Of a stretch of 64,000 nucleotides of DNA, positions 26,888 to 34,660 are shown one piece after another. The position numbers and the translations under genes were made by a program. Position 1 is the stretch's first letter. Every line of letters starts with the position of its first letter. The notes under the pieces are model-generated. The model was given only the letters and a program-made list of their open reading frames with translations, did no database searches and was not told the origin of the DNA. Source of the DNA: Bacillus pinisoli. Its GTDB lineage: Bacteria > Bacillota > Bacilli > Bacillales > SA4. The stretch lies in NCBI RefSeq assembly GCF_023036475.1, contig NZ_JAJQKI010000005.1:62001-126000 (forward strand). The letters are read 5' to 3'.

Positions 26888-27415
26888 ATGAGTGATGAAC
26901 AACGCCTTGATGAAGCCAGAGACGCAATTATTAGTGCGATCGCACAAACAATGGTCATCTATGGGGTTACTCCCTCTGTAGGGCGTATTTATGGCGTCCT
27001 CTATTTCGCAACTGAACCTTTGTCCCTTGATGAAATCAAGGACCAGGTTGCGATGAGTAAAGCTAGTGTTAGTCATGGCATTCGTGAACTATTAGAAACA
27101 GATATGGTCACAAAAGTATGGAAAAAAGGTGACAGAAAAGATCACTATATCGCTGAAAAGGATTTTCTACGGAACTTTATTCATTTTCTCGTAAAAAAGA
27201 TAAGACAAGAACGAAATATCATTCACAAGGCCTATGTACAAACAAAGCCGCTATTAGAAGAACTTGCCCATTCTTCAAAGGACCAAAAAGTAAAAGATTC
27301 AGCTGTAAAGGACCTTGAATACATAGACAATTTAGAGAACTACTTGAAATGGACGATGCAATTAGCCAATACAATGGAGTCTGGCGAAATATTTAAGCAT
27401 TTCCCAAAACACTAG
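26888..27415 (+). CDS. GbsR/MarR-family transcriptional regulator
   Basis: A 175-residue winged-helix regulator of the GbsR/OpcR group: helical N-terminus (AQTMVIYGVTPSVGRIYGVLYF), recognition region (SLDEIKDQVAMSKASVSHGIRELLETDMV), wing (KVWKKGDRKDHYIA) and a C-terminal dimerisation coiled coil. Relatives repress glycine betaine uptake or choline oxidation operons and some respond to choline or betaine. No such operon is next to it here; its divergent neighbour is a diguanylate cyclase. It is one of the few plus-strand genes in this part. Confidence 0.85.
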   Translation: MSDEQRLDEARDAIISAIAQTMVIYGVTPSVGRIYGVLYFATEPLSLDEIKDQVAMSKASVSHGIRELLETDMVTKVWKKGDRKDHYIAEKDFLRNFIHFLVKKIRQERNIIHKAYVQTKPLLEELAHSSKDQKVKDSAVKDLEYIDNLENYLKWTMQLANTMESGEIFKHFPKH

Positions 27416-27461
27416 ATAAACAGTAAACTTTCTTCACTTACGTAAACACTTTGCAAAATGA

Positions 27462-27491
27462 AAAGATGGACTTACAAAGAAGTCCATCTTT
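27462..27491. terminator. Bidirectional terminator between gbsR-like and MCP genes
   Basis: AAAGATGGACTT/AAGTCCATCTTT, a 12-bp perfect stem with a 6-nt loop, A-rich and T-rich on opposite flanks, between two convergent genes. Confidence 0.75.
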
Positions 27492-27494
27492 CGT

Positions 27495-29180
27495 TTACAC
27501 TTTAAATTTACTTATTAATTTTTGTAGATCTTCAGCCAGTCCTGAAAGCGAGTTAGCAGAAGCAGAGATTTCTTCCATTGAAGCTAATTGCTCTTCTGCA
27601 GAGGCTGCTACATTTTGAGAATGCATCGATGTATCTTGTGAGATCTTTGTGATACCAGCTACGGTAGCCGTTACTTCTTCTGAACTTGCAGAAATTTGTT
27701 CCGCTGTAGCCGCCATATCATCAATTTGAGCCGCAACCTGTTCCATTGATTCCAGAATTTCTTGGAAGCTTGTTTCCGTCTTTTGGATAATTTCTAAGCC
27801 CTCATGGACATCGACCGTAACTTGGTTAATCGATTGGTTAGAACGAACCATATCCTTTTGAATATCAACAATCAATCCAGATATTTGGGAAGAAGACTGC
27901 TGAGATTGCTCAGCAAGCTTACGAACCTCATCCGCTACCACCGCAAAACCTTTTCCATGCTCACCCGCTCTTGCCGCTTCAATTGCCGCATTCAAAGCAA
28001 GAAGATTCGTCTGTTCAGCAATCGCAGAGATCACCTTCGTAATTTCTCCAATTTCTTTTGAACGCTGATCAAGTGATTTGATAACCTCTCCACTTTCATT
28101 TACAGAACGGCTAATCGCATGAATTTGCTGTACAGTTTGTCCAACTAGTTCTCCACCTGATTTCGCCTTATTCGTTGTTTGCGCGCCAACCTCTGAAATA
28201 GATGAAGCATTTTCAGCAATTGATTGTATACCTTTTGTCACTTCTTCTAAAGCAGTTGCTGTTTCCTCTACACTTGCAGTAGAATGCTCAGCCCCACTTG
28301 CCACCTGCTGAATTGATTCTGTAATCGTTTCTGTTGCCTTACTAGTTTGTTCAGCACTTGCTGTCAGTTGTTGTGATGAAGCAGCAACTTGTTCAGAATT
28401 ACTTCTTACTTCATCCATCATTTTACGCAAGTTTTCCGCCATACGGTTAAAGCTGTTAGATAAATCACTTAGCTCATCACCTGCTTTGTCACTTACCGTT
28501 GATGTAAAATCACCTTCGCCAGCAAGTTCTAATGCAGCCGTAATGTTTGTTAAACGTTTCTTTATTCGACGAGTAAACCATAATGTTATAGCAACAGCCA
28601 CCACAATCATAATCAAGATTGTAACTAAAAACTGCTTCGTAAACGCAGAGATAATACTATTAATTTTTGCTTGGGAAGCTCCCACATAGAAAATACCTAT
28701 AACTTCGCCTTTTGCATCCTTAATTGGCATATAAGCCGTTTGGTACATATTACCGGCTACATCTGCTTCACCGTAGAAATTTTCACCTTTTTTAAGCACT
28801 ACATCTGCCACTTCTGCCGAAATTTGAGTTCCTACAGCACGTTGTCCTTCTTTCATTACGTTCGTAGCAATACGAGTATCACCTTGGAAAATCGTTACAG
28901 TATCTCCTGTATCTTCACCGATTTTATCGACGATTCCATAGTTTTCATTCATGACAGTCAAACCTTTATACAACTTGTCATTAACGATTTGCCAATCACC
29001 AGCATATTTATTATCTATATAACTATAAGCAAGACTTAAATCTCCCTTTGCTTTTTCAATTGCAAATTCCTTTACACCGTTGGTAATCTCTCTTGTTACA
29101 ATCACACCAATTACTGCAGAAAGTGCAAGTATAATAGATAATACAATTAGATTAATCTTTGTCCCTAGTTTTAGCTTCAT
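27495..29180 (-). CDS. Methyl-accepting chemotaxis protein (single Cache)
   Basis: A 561-residue chemoreceptor: first membrane helix (about 6-27), single-Cache extracellular domain (about 30-190; [39 protein letters not shown]), second helix (about 190-210), HAMP, and a signalling domain with [23 protein letters not shown] at the tip. The ATG at 29178-29180 has GAGGTG 6 nt upstream and is preferred over an in-frame upstream start. A good sigma-D promoter lies 34 nt before it, as expected of a motility-regulon receptor. The ligand is unknown; this Cache class often binds carboxylates. Confidence 0.92.
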   Translation of the reverse strand: MKLKLGTKINLIVLSIILALSAVIGVIVTREITNGVKEFAIEKAKGDLSLAYSYIDNKYAGDWQIVNDKLYKGLTVMNENYGIVDKIGEDTGDTVTIFQGDTRIATNVMKEGQRAVGTQISAEVADVVLKKGENFYGEADVAGNMYQTAYMPIKDAKGEVIGIFYVGASQAKINSIISAFTKQFLVTILIMIVVAVAITLWFTRRIKKRLTNITAALELAGEGDFTSTVSDKAGDELSDLSNSFNRMAENLRKMMDEVRSNSEQVAASSQQLTASAEQTSKATETITESIQQVASGAEHSTASVEETATALEEVTKGIQSIAENASSISEVGAQTTNKAKSGGELVGQTVQQIHAISRSVNESGEVIKSLDQRSKEIGEITKVISAIAEQTNLLALNAAIEAARAGEHGKGFAVVADEVRKLAEQSQQSSSQISGLIVDIQKDMVRSNQSINQVTVDVHEGLEIIQKTETSFQEILESMEQVAAQIDDMAATAEQISASSEEVTATVAGITKISQDTSMHSQNVAASAEEQLASMEEISASANSLSGLAEDLQKLISKFKV

Positions 29181-29213
29181 GATGGTCACCTCTACCTTGA
29201 TTATTTAATCTTT

Positions 29214-29240
29214 ATATCGACGTGCTACGTAAAAATATTA
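29214..29240 (-). promoter_or_regulatory. Sigma-D promoter of the chemoreceptor gene
   Basis: TAAT-N15-GTCGATAT on the reverse strand against the consensus TAAA-N15-GCCGATAT. Confidence 0.7.
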
Positions 29241-29600
29241 GCTCCATAACAAGTTTGGATAGATTTGGAGGAAAAGTCTTTGTGCATATACGTAAATTTA
29301 TCCATATCAAAAGAAAATTCTTATTTTTCATTAAAATTATAACTAGTAGAGGGCTCGGATTAAATAGGAATAGGTTCCTATTTAAATGGTACTAATAGGA
29401 ATATGACCTAAATATAGACAAATAAAAAGCTAGACAATCATGATGATTATCTAGCATCTAATAAGTATAAAGGTTCTTTTTTAGTAAGGCTCTTTTCTAT
29501 CATTCTATTGTTCTCTTTCCTTAAGGGCCTTGCATATCATCATCTTTTGCCAGTTGTAAACAGGGGTTAAATGTAATGTCTGATTGGCAATGGTCTATGA
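29241..29600. other. Intergenic region downstream of sda
   Basis: No gene was found. It contains a small palindrome (AAATAGGAA/TTCCTATTT, about 29369-29390), a terminator (29429-29455) and copy 3 of the dispersed GTAAGGCTCTTTTCT motif (29484-29498). Confidence 0.5.
29429..29455 (-). terminator. Probable terminator of the B12/sda operon
   Basis: GCTAGATAATCAT pairs with ATGATTGTCTAGC (one T-G pair) on the reverse strand, then TTTTTATTT. It lies about 145 nt after the sda stop, with no stronger hairpin between. Confidence 0.6.
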
Positions 29601-29747
29601 TTATTTTTGAACCATTCTAAGTTTAACTTTGCTGCTGAGTCCTCGCTTTTCAAGCTCTTCCGCTAGCATTGTAATAAATTCATGGTCTAACGCTAATTCT
29701 ACTGCACTTTGATAGGCTTCGATTAATTCTTGATCTGTTATCTTCAA
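29601..29747 (-). CDS. sda: Sda, checkpoint inhibitor of sporulation histidine kinases
   Basis: A 48-residue ORF, too short for routine gene calling. The sequence begins MKITDQELIEAYQSAVELAL and goes on DHEFITMLAEELEKRGL, matching the anti-parallel helical hairpin of B. subtilis Sda ([35 protein letters not shown]), including the Leu and Phe used to bind KinA. Sda blocks autophosphorylation and phosphotransfer of KinA/KinB by binding their DHp domain. It starts at a TTG (29745-29747) with AAGGGG 10 nt upstream. It follows the 117-residue gene by 64 nt with no terminator between, so it is likely the last gene of the B12-binding operon. No DnaA-box cluster, as in B. subtilis sda, was seen. Confidence 0.85.
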   Translation of the reverse strand: MKITDQELIEAYQSAVELALDHEFITMLAEELEKRGLSSKVKLRMVQK

Positions 29748-29811
29748 CTTACATTTACCCCTTCTTTAATAATCTATTAACTGCTCAAGAAAATGATTAA
29801 AAAGTTCCTTA

Positions 29812-30165
29812 TTACTTTTGTTCCTTTAATAAGGAGATTGCCTGGGTTAGGCAATGTTGATAATAGTCTTCTTTTCCATCTAGTCCTTTTCCTTGAATCA
29901 CTTGTTGGATCCTGACAAAGTTGTCAATGATGTGCTCTGACTTCATCCCTCGACTTGTTAACAGACTATTGAGCCATTTCGTATAGTCTAAAAAGACAAC
30001 AGGATTGTTTAAAGTATAGGCCAGTTCTAGATGATGAAAATGATGTTGATTATCTTCACGACATTTTTTCCTACCGTTTTCTCCAAAGCGTTCTAACAGT
30101 TCCGGGTAGGCATTGTATATATCTATAACGACTTCATCAATCATAAATTCAATTTCTTGAGTCAT
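29812..30165 (-). CDS. Hypothetical protein, 117 aa
   Basis: An all-helical soluble protein with many aromatic and His residues (QHHFHHLELAYTLNNPVVFLDYTKWLNSLLTSRGM). The pattern (helical bundle, HHFHHLELA, YTKWL) recalls the sensor or C-terminal helical bundles seen in small globin-like and cobalamin-related helper proteins, but no family was recognised. Its ATGA start overlaps the stop of the ABM monooxygenase, so the two are translationally coupled. It belongs to the operon that starts with the B12-binding protein. Confidence 0.75.
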   Translation of the reverse strand: MTQEIEFMIDEVVIDIYNAYPELLERFGENGRKKCREDNQHHFHHLELAYTLNNPVVFLDYTKWLNSLLTSRGMKSEHIIDNFVRIQQVIQGKGLDGKEDYYQHCLTQAISLLKEQK

Positions 30166-30485
30166 GTAGCTACCACCTCAAACTGCTCAACTTTCGGAAC
30201 AATTTGGGCAAGCTCTTGGTCTGGGTATTTCTTCTCCAGCTCATGGATTCGTTTAAAATCTTCGCTGGTCACCCATTTCATGTAGTGTTCCTTTGATTCC
30301 CAAGATATTTGAACCGTTAAGAAATTAGGCTTCTTTTGGTTTTGCAATAACTGGAAGTGCAGAAAGCCTTCTGCCTGATCTACTAATTTAGATCGATTTT
30401 TATATATCTGTATCACTTCATCTACCTTCTCAATTACCGGAATCTCAAAAGTTGAATGAACAATAAACAATGAAGACAACTCCAA
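30162..30485 (-). CDS. ABM-domain monooxygenase (HmoA/IsdG-like)
   Basis: A 107-residue protein of the dimeric alpha-beta barrel (antibiotic biosynthesis monooxygenase) fold: FLHFQLLQNQKKPNFLTVQISWESKEHYMKWVTSEDFKRIHE. The heme-degrading members (IsdG, HmoA/HmoB) use an Asn/Trp/His set; the Trp in ISWES and a His in RIHE are visible, an N-terminal Asn is not obvious, so heme degradation is possible but unproven. It starts 2 nt after the kinase-like gene and overlaps the next gene by 4 nt, inside the operon. Confidence 0.8.
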   Translation of the reverse strand: MELSSLFIVHSTFEIPVIEKVDEVIQIYKNRSKLVDQAEGFLHFQLLQNQKKPNFLTVQISWESKEHYMKWVTSEDFKRIHELEKKYPDQELAQIVPKVEQFEVVAT

Positions 30486-30487
30486 TT

Positions 30488-31591
30488 CTAATCTAGTGGT
30501 AAAACGATCGTGAAAGTAGTTCCCTCACCCAATGAACTCTTTGTTTCAATAACTCCACCGTGGTTCTGAACAATTTTTAAACATACCGATAAACCAATAC
30601 CAATTCCTTTATCCTTTGTTGTGAAAAACGGCGTGAAAATTTTACGCACCGTCTCTTTATCCATTCCTTTACCATTATCCTGGACAGAGATTTCAACTGT
30701 GTCTTGGTTAAGCTTTGTTTTAATTAGGATGCTACCTTGATTTTTGTTGGGGCTTGCTTGGATCGCATCCATCCCATTTTTAATGAGGTTAAGTAAAACC
30801 TGCTTAATTTGTAAAGGATCAATATCAATGACCGGTAAAATTTGCTCTTTACTATATTTCACCTGACAATTATGACGAGCGGACTCATTTTTCGTGCTAG
30901 TAATAACGTCAGACACAATTTTTTGTATATTCGCTTGTTTTTTCTCAGGTTCAGCTGGAACAGTTGTACTTAAGTATTGATAGATTAAATTATTGGCATG
31001 ATTAATTTCGTCTAAGGCAATATCTGCATAATGAGCTTTTCCCACCTCCACTAAATGAGGTTTAATCAGCTGCAGGAATCCTCTGACACTTAATAGTGGA
31101 CGCTTTAGATCATTAGCAATTGTGTTGGCAACTCTACCAAAATTGGTTAAGTTATCATGATCCATTACAATTTTCTCCATCTTCTTTAGAGTAAGTTCCA
31201 TCTGGTCATGCTTCTCGAGTAGAGTTAAGTTTTCATTTTCTATTTGATTTTGAAGTTTTTGAATGATTTCTTGGATTTGCTGTATACTCTCCTGTTTTTG
31301 AACACAGAAAACGTAGATGCGTTCAGTATTCTCCCATTGAGTATATACATCATACAACGTCAGCCTATTTTCCTTATTAATTAAATTCAACTCTATTTTC
31401 GTCTTTGCAAATACTGGCTTCATAAAGCGCTGTGCTTTTTTACGACTACCAAAATCAACAAGTTCTAGAAAGTTTTCAACAGGTGGAAAGTGATCATAGG
31501 TTTCCTCAGATACGTGCAAGATTGAGAAGTCAGCATCAATAATAAAAAGTGGAAAAGGAATGAGGTTAATAGATTGGTCAACTGATAACAT
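30488..31591 (-). CDS. PAS/histidine-kinase-like protein lacking the phospho-acceptor His
   Basis: A 367-residue cytosolic protein: N-terminal PAS-like domain (about 5-95), coiled coil (about 100-145), DHp-like region (about 150-205) and an intact HATPase domain (N-box NLIKNGMDAI, G1 DNGKGM, G2 KGIGIGLSV). The DHp resembles sporulation kinases (GFLQL), where AHEIRNPL is expected, but here it reads ANDLKRPL: Asn160 replaces the histidine. Autophosphorylation at the usual site should be impossible, while ATP binding looks preserved. Its start overlaps the end of the B12-binding gene by 14 nt. It may be a scaffold, decoy or heterodimer partner. Confidence 0.85.
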   Translation of the reverse strand: MLSVDQSINLIPFPLFIIDADFSILHVSEETYDHFPPVENFLELVDFGSRKKAQRFMKPVFAKTKIELNLINKENRLTLYDVYTQWENTERIYVFCVQKQESIQQIQEIIQKLQNQIENENLTLLEKHDQMELTLKKMEKIVMDHDNLTNFGRVANTIANDLKRPLLSVRGFLQLIKPHLVEVGKAHYADIALDEINHANNLIYQYLSTTVPAEPEKKQANIQKIVSDVITSTKNESARHNCQVKYSKEQILPVIDIDPLQIKQVLLNLIKNGMDAIQASPNKNQGSILIKTKLNQDTVEISVQDNGKGMDKETVRKIFTPFFTTKDKGIGIGLSVCLKIVQNHGGVIETKSSLGEGTTFTIVLPLD

Positions 31592-32279
31592 GTAATTCCT
31601 TACACAACTCGTTATGTTGAAGCATATGATTTAAACTGTCTAATTCTTTTACGATACGAATATTTTTTGGTAGGTGACTTTCTAATTCAAACAATGTTGT
31701 GATTCTCCCTCCTACTAATATTTCGGGACGATAATCTAGCTTGTCCATCTCCGATAAAAACTCCATAAGCTTAGGGAGATTATAGATAATTGACAACGAG
31801 ACTCCTATTATCTCTGGCCTCCATTTAGTAGCATAAATAACGGCATCCTTCACTGGAAGGTTGGCACCAAGATATCGTGTATTCCAACCATACTCCTTAA
31901 AAAGGGAAGTAACCATTCTAATTCCTAGTGAATGCTCTTCACCTTCAATGCAGAAGAACATTCCTTTTAAAGAAGACTCTGTTGTATGATCTTCAAGCCG
32001 ATTACTAATCTCAACATGGTAACGGGCAATTAATAAGTTACACACATTAGAGGCAATATGTTCATCAGCAACTGTAATCTCATTGAGTTCCCATAGTTCA
32101 CCGACGTAACGCATAGCTTCAGCAAGGGCATACTCATAGAAGAATAAACTATCTTCTCGTTCATTCATCCAACTAGAAATAAGCTGCCAAGCCTTGTTGT
32201 CATTAGCTTCAAGCATTAATTCTACTAACTTTTTCAATTGAAATTCATGTAAATGAAATCCATTCATGATGTATGTCAC
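31578..32279 (-). CDS. Stand-alone cobalamin-binding protein, CarH/LitR-like sensor domain
   Basis: A 233-residue protein made only of a four-helix cap (about 8-85) and a B12-binding Rossmann domain (about 105-225). E114-x-H116-x-x-G119 is the lower-ligand motif, with GVSLS (160-164) and VGG (189-191) following. In the cap, W63, E73 and H74 form the Wx9EH motif of CarH-type adenosylcobalamin photoreceptors. There is no MerR or other DNA-binding domain and no methyltransferase neighbour, which argues for sensing rather than catalysis; AerR is a precedent for a stand-alone B12 photosensor. The start is either GTG 32279 or ATG 32267; the ribosome site lies in a hairpin. Confidence 0.85.
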   Translation of the reverse strand: MTYIMNGFHLHEFQLKKLVELMLEANDNKAWQLISSWMNEREDSLFFYEYALAEAMRYVGELWELNEITVADEHIASNVCNLLIARYHVEISNRLEDHTTESSLKGMFFCIEGEEHSLGIRMVTSLFKEYGWNTRYLGANLPVKDAVIYATKWRPEIIGVSLSIIYNLPKLMEFLSEMDKLDYRPEILVGGRITTLFELESHLPKNIRIVKELDSLNHMLQHNELCKELHVIS

Positions 32280-32282
32280 GCA

Positions 32283-32305
32283 CCTTTATATTTTTTATAT
32301 AAAGG
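32283..32305 (-). promoter_or_regulatory. Hairpin enclosing the ribosome site of the B12-binding gene
   Basis: CCTTTATAT/ATATAAAGG, a perfect 9-bp stem with a 5-nt A loop. The 3' arm contains the AAAGG Shine-Dalgarno of the operon's first gene, so the leader can occlude its own ribosome site. The stem is A-U rich and would melt easily. Confidence 0.6.
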
Positions 32306-32414
32306 ACAATAATATCCAAGTATAAGCCAATTATTTTATTATAAAGTAAGTTAAGAGACTAGTAAACTACTATTAGAGTAACACTTATTGGTAGAAGGTA
32401 TCAAGTGAACATAA

Positions 32415-32452
32415 AAACACAGCCTGGTTATGTAAGTTACCAGGCTGTGTTT
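32415..32452 (-). terminator. Terminator of the M23 peptidase gene
   Basis: AAACACAGCCTGGT/ACCAGGCTGTGTTT, a perfect 14-bp stem followed by T-rich sequence on the reverse strand, 8 nt after the stop. It isolates the ftsEX unit from the B12 operon. Confidence 0.9.
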
Positions 32453-32459
32453 ACGTTAA

Positions 32460-33737
32460 TTAGAAGTTAATATAGTTTCGTGGGTTGACTGAATTAGATT
32501 TTGAGCCGTTCCAGCCACCTTTATGAAGCTCAAAGTGTAAATGAGGACCAGTAGAACGACCTGTGTTCCCCATATAACCTACACGTTGACCTTGTTGAAC
32601 CGTTTGACCAGCAGATACTTCTCTATTTTCTAGATGAGCATAGACCGTTGTCCACATTTGACCGTTCACACTGTGTGCAATAAAAACAACATTTCCATAG
32701 CTGGAAGAATAGTAAGAGCTGATGACTGTCCCAGATGCAACGGAAACAACAGGAACACTACTACCTCTTTTCCCGATGTCAATTCCAGCGTGAAGGCGTC
32801 CCCATCTTGAACCGTAGTTAGAGGTTACTGGCCCTTCTGATGGTCTAATGAAATCTCCTGATGCAGCAGGGGCAGAGGAAGATTGATCGGATTGACCAGA
32901 TTTCCCTGACTTAGCCGCTTCCTCTTGCTCTTTCTTTTTACGAGCAGCTTCTTCAGCTTCAGCTTTTTTAATACGCTCAAGTTCTTTTGCAATAGCAGCT
33001 GATTGTGCCGCGATAATTTCCGCTTCATTTTCTAGTTCATGTATTTCATGTTGAAGCTCTTCTTGTTGCGTTTCAAGTTTCGACATTAGCTGTTGTTTAC
33101 TTTGCTCTTGCGCTTTTTGTTTCGCTAACATCGTTTCAAGCTCAGCAAGTTTTGATTCTAGTGCCTCTAAAGCTGTTTGTAGCTCCGATTGCTTTTGCTC
33201 TAATAACAGCTTGTCCTCTTGATGCTTTGTAAGAATTTCCTTATCTGCTTTAAAAATAGTCGTAACGGCTGTCATGCGATCAATAAAATCACTAAAGTCT
33301 TGTGAACCAAGAATGACTTCTAAGTATTGAACCACTCCACCTGTTGCTTGTAAGGAGCGAACACGTTCTTTTAAAAGGTCATTTCGTTCTGCAATACGCT
33401 CTTGTACCACTACAATTTCTTCTTGAAGAGTAGTAATTTCTTGCTTAACAGACTCAATGCTACTTTGCTGCTCACGAATTTGGCTATTCGTTTCGGCTTG
33501 AGCTAAATCAAGTGCTTTAATTTCTTTGTCTAGTTGACTAATTTCACCTTCAAGCTGATCGTACTCATCTTCCACGACTGCCTTTTCAGAATTAATTTCT
33601 GATTTCTTCTTGTTTAATTCTTTCTTTTGATCATTTAATTCTGACTTCGTACTGGCAAAAACAGTGTCTAAATGTAAAAGCGTTCCACCTAGAACGGTGG
33701 TGACAACCATAAGTAACACAACAACTTTTCTCCTCAA
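32460..33737 (-). CDS. Secreted coiled-coil M23 peptidase (EnvC-like)
   Basis: About 425 residues: a signal peptide cleaved near VFA, a long coiled coil (about 30-260), an Ala/Lys/Glu-Ser-rich linker, and a C-terminal LytM/M23 domain. Zinc ligands are visible (HAGIDIG, TTVYAHL, HLHFELH), so it should be an active peptidoglycan endopeptidase. The architecture is that of EnvC/PcsB-type partners of FtsEX, and the gene follows ftsX directly, which fits activation by FtsX. The TTG at 33735-33737 has AGGAGG 9 nt upstream; the ATG at 33755 overlaps that site, so the TTG is preferred. Confidence 0.88.
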   Translation of the reverse strand: MRRKVVVLLMVVTTVLGGTLLHLDTVFASTKSELNDQKKELNKKKSEINSEKAVVEDEYDQLEGEISQLDKEIKALDLAQAETNSQIREQQSSIESVKQEITTLQEEIVVVQERIAERNDLLKERVRSLQATGGVVQYLEVILGSQDFSDFIDRMTAVTTIFKADKEILTKHQEDKLLLEQKQSELQTALEALESKLAELETMLAKQKAQEQSKQQLMSKLETQQEELQHEIHELENEAEIIAAQSAAIAKELERIKKAEAEEAARKKKEQEEAAKSGKSGQSDQSSSAPAASGDFIRPSEGPVTSNYGSRWGRLHAGIDIGKRGSSVPVVSVASGTVISSYYSSSYGNVVFIAHSVNGQMWTTVYAHLENREVSAGQTVQQGQRVGYMGNTGRSTGPHLHFELHKGGWNGSKSNSVNPRNYINF

Positions 33738-33766
33738 CGTTTCGTTCCTCCTCATCTCTCTATCTA

Positions 33767-34660
33767 TTAAACTTTTAAAAATTTACGAACAGATAATAAG
33801 CTTCCCCATACCCCGATAAAAGCACCGATTAATAATAGAATTCCGCTTAGTTGGAAAATAAACGGCGTTACCGGTAGTAGCTGGAAAAAAGTATCCTCAA
33901 GCTTTGGATTGGCAGTTTCGTATAAATAGTTGTAGCTAAACACGGTAATTAAAATTGGTAGAATTGATCCAATAACACCTAGTAAGAGACCTTCGATGAA
34001 AAATGGCCAGCGAATGAACCAATTTGTCGCTCCAACAAGTTTCATAATCTCGATCTCTTTACGTCTAGCGATAATCGTAATTTTAATCGTATTTGAAATT
34101 AGGAACATAGCCGTAAATAATAGACCGAATATAATACCGATTCCAATATTACGAGCAATACCAATACCTTTAAATAGCTTTTCTATCGTTCCTTTTCCAT
34201 ATAAAACTTTTTCAGCCTGACTGAAGCGTTCAATCTGAGTAGCTACTTTGATAACATCAGTTGGCTCTTTCGTTTTAACAATAAACACATCATTTAATGG
34301 GTTGTCCTGTTTAAATAAAGAGAAAGATTCCCCTTCTTCTCCCATACTTTCAATTAAACTTTGAAGCTGTTGATCCTTTGAAGAGAATGTTACGGTTTCA
34401 ACTTCTGGAATTCGTTTAATACTTGCCTCAAGTCCCGCTCGGTCTGACTCCGTGGCTTCTAACGAGATGTGAACACTTATTTCAACATCGTCTTCAATGG
34501 ATTTCGCAAATTGATTAAGGTTCATCATAATGGCGAGAAAACTACCGACAAGAAGTAACGTCACCGTTACTGCACTGACAGAAGCAAACGTCATCCAGCC
34601 ATTTCTAAATATATTCTTAACACCTTCACGGAGGTGGCGGACCATTGTTCTAAGAGTCAT
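33767..34660 (-). CDS. ftsX: Cell division ABC transporter permease FtsX
   Basis: About 297 residues with four membrane helices (about 25-47, 170-195, 220-245, 270-292) and the extracellular loop between the first two that contacts the cell-wall hydrolase. GWMTFASVSAVTVTLLLVG and KEIEIMKLVGAT are typical of FtsX. In B. subtilis FtsEX controls the hydrolase CwlO and helps trigger asymmetric division and sporulation. The ATG at 34658-34660 has AAGGGGTG 9 nt upstream. The gene overlaps the end of ftsE by 11 nt. Confidence 0.93.
   Translation of the reverse strand: MTLRTMVRHLREGVKNIFRNGWMTFASVSAVTVTLLLVGSFLAIMMNLNQFAKSIEDDVEISVHISLEATESDRAGLEASIKRIPEVETVTFSSKDQQLQSLIESMGEEGESFSLFKQDNPLNDVFIVKTKEPTDVIKVATQIERFSQAEKVLYGKGTIEKLFKGIGIARNIGIGIIFGLLFTAMFLISNTIKITIIARRKEIEIMKLVGATNWFIRWPFFIEGLLLGVIGSILPILITVFSYNYLYETANPKLEDTFFQLLPVTPFIFQLSGILLLIGAFIGVWGSLLSVRKFLKV

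Noticed and set aside
31578..32279. Corrinoid methyltransferase subunit
   Set aside because: The fold is shared, but no methyltransferase or activation protein is adjacent and the cap has the Wx9EH motif of sensory B12 proteins; kept as an alternative of lower likelihood.
32280..32459. Cobalamin riboswitch ahead of the B12-binding gene
   Set aside because: The leader is short and no B12-box-like GC-rich core was seen; only the terminator of the M23 gene and the ribosome-site hairpin are present.
33079..33085. Exact Spo0A box TTCGACA
   Set aside because: It lies within the M23 peptidase coding sequence, away from any promoter; likely chance.
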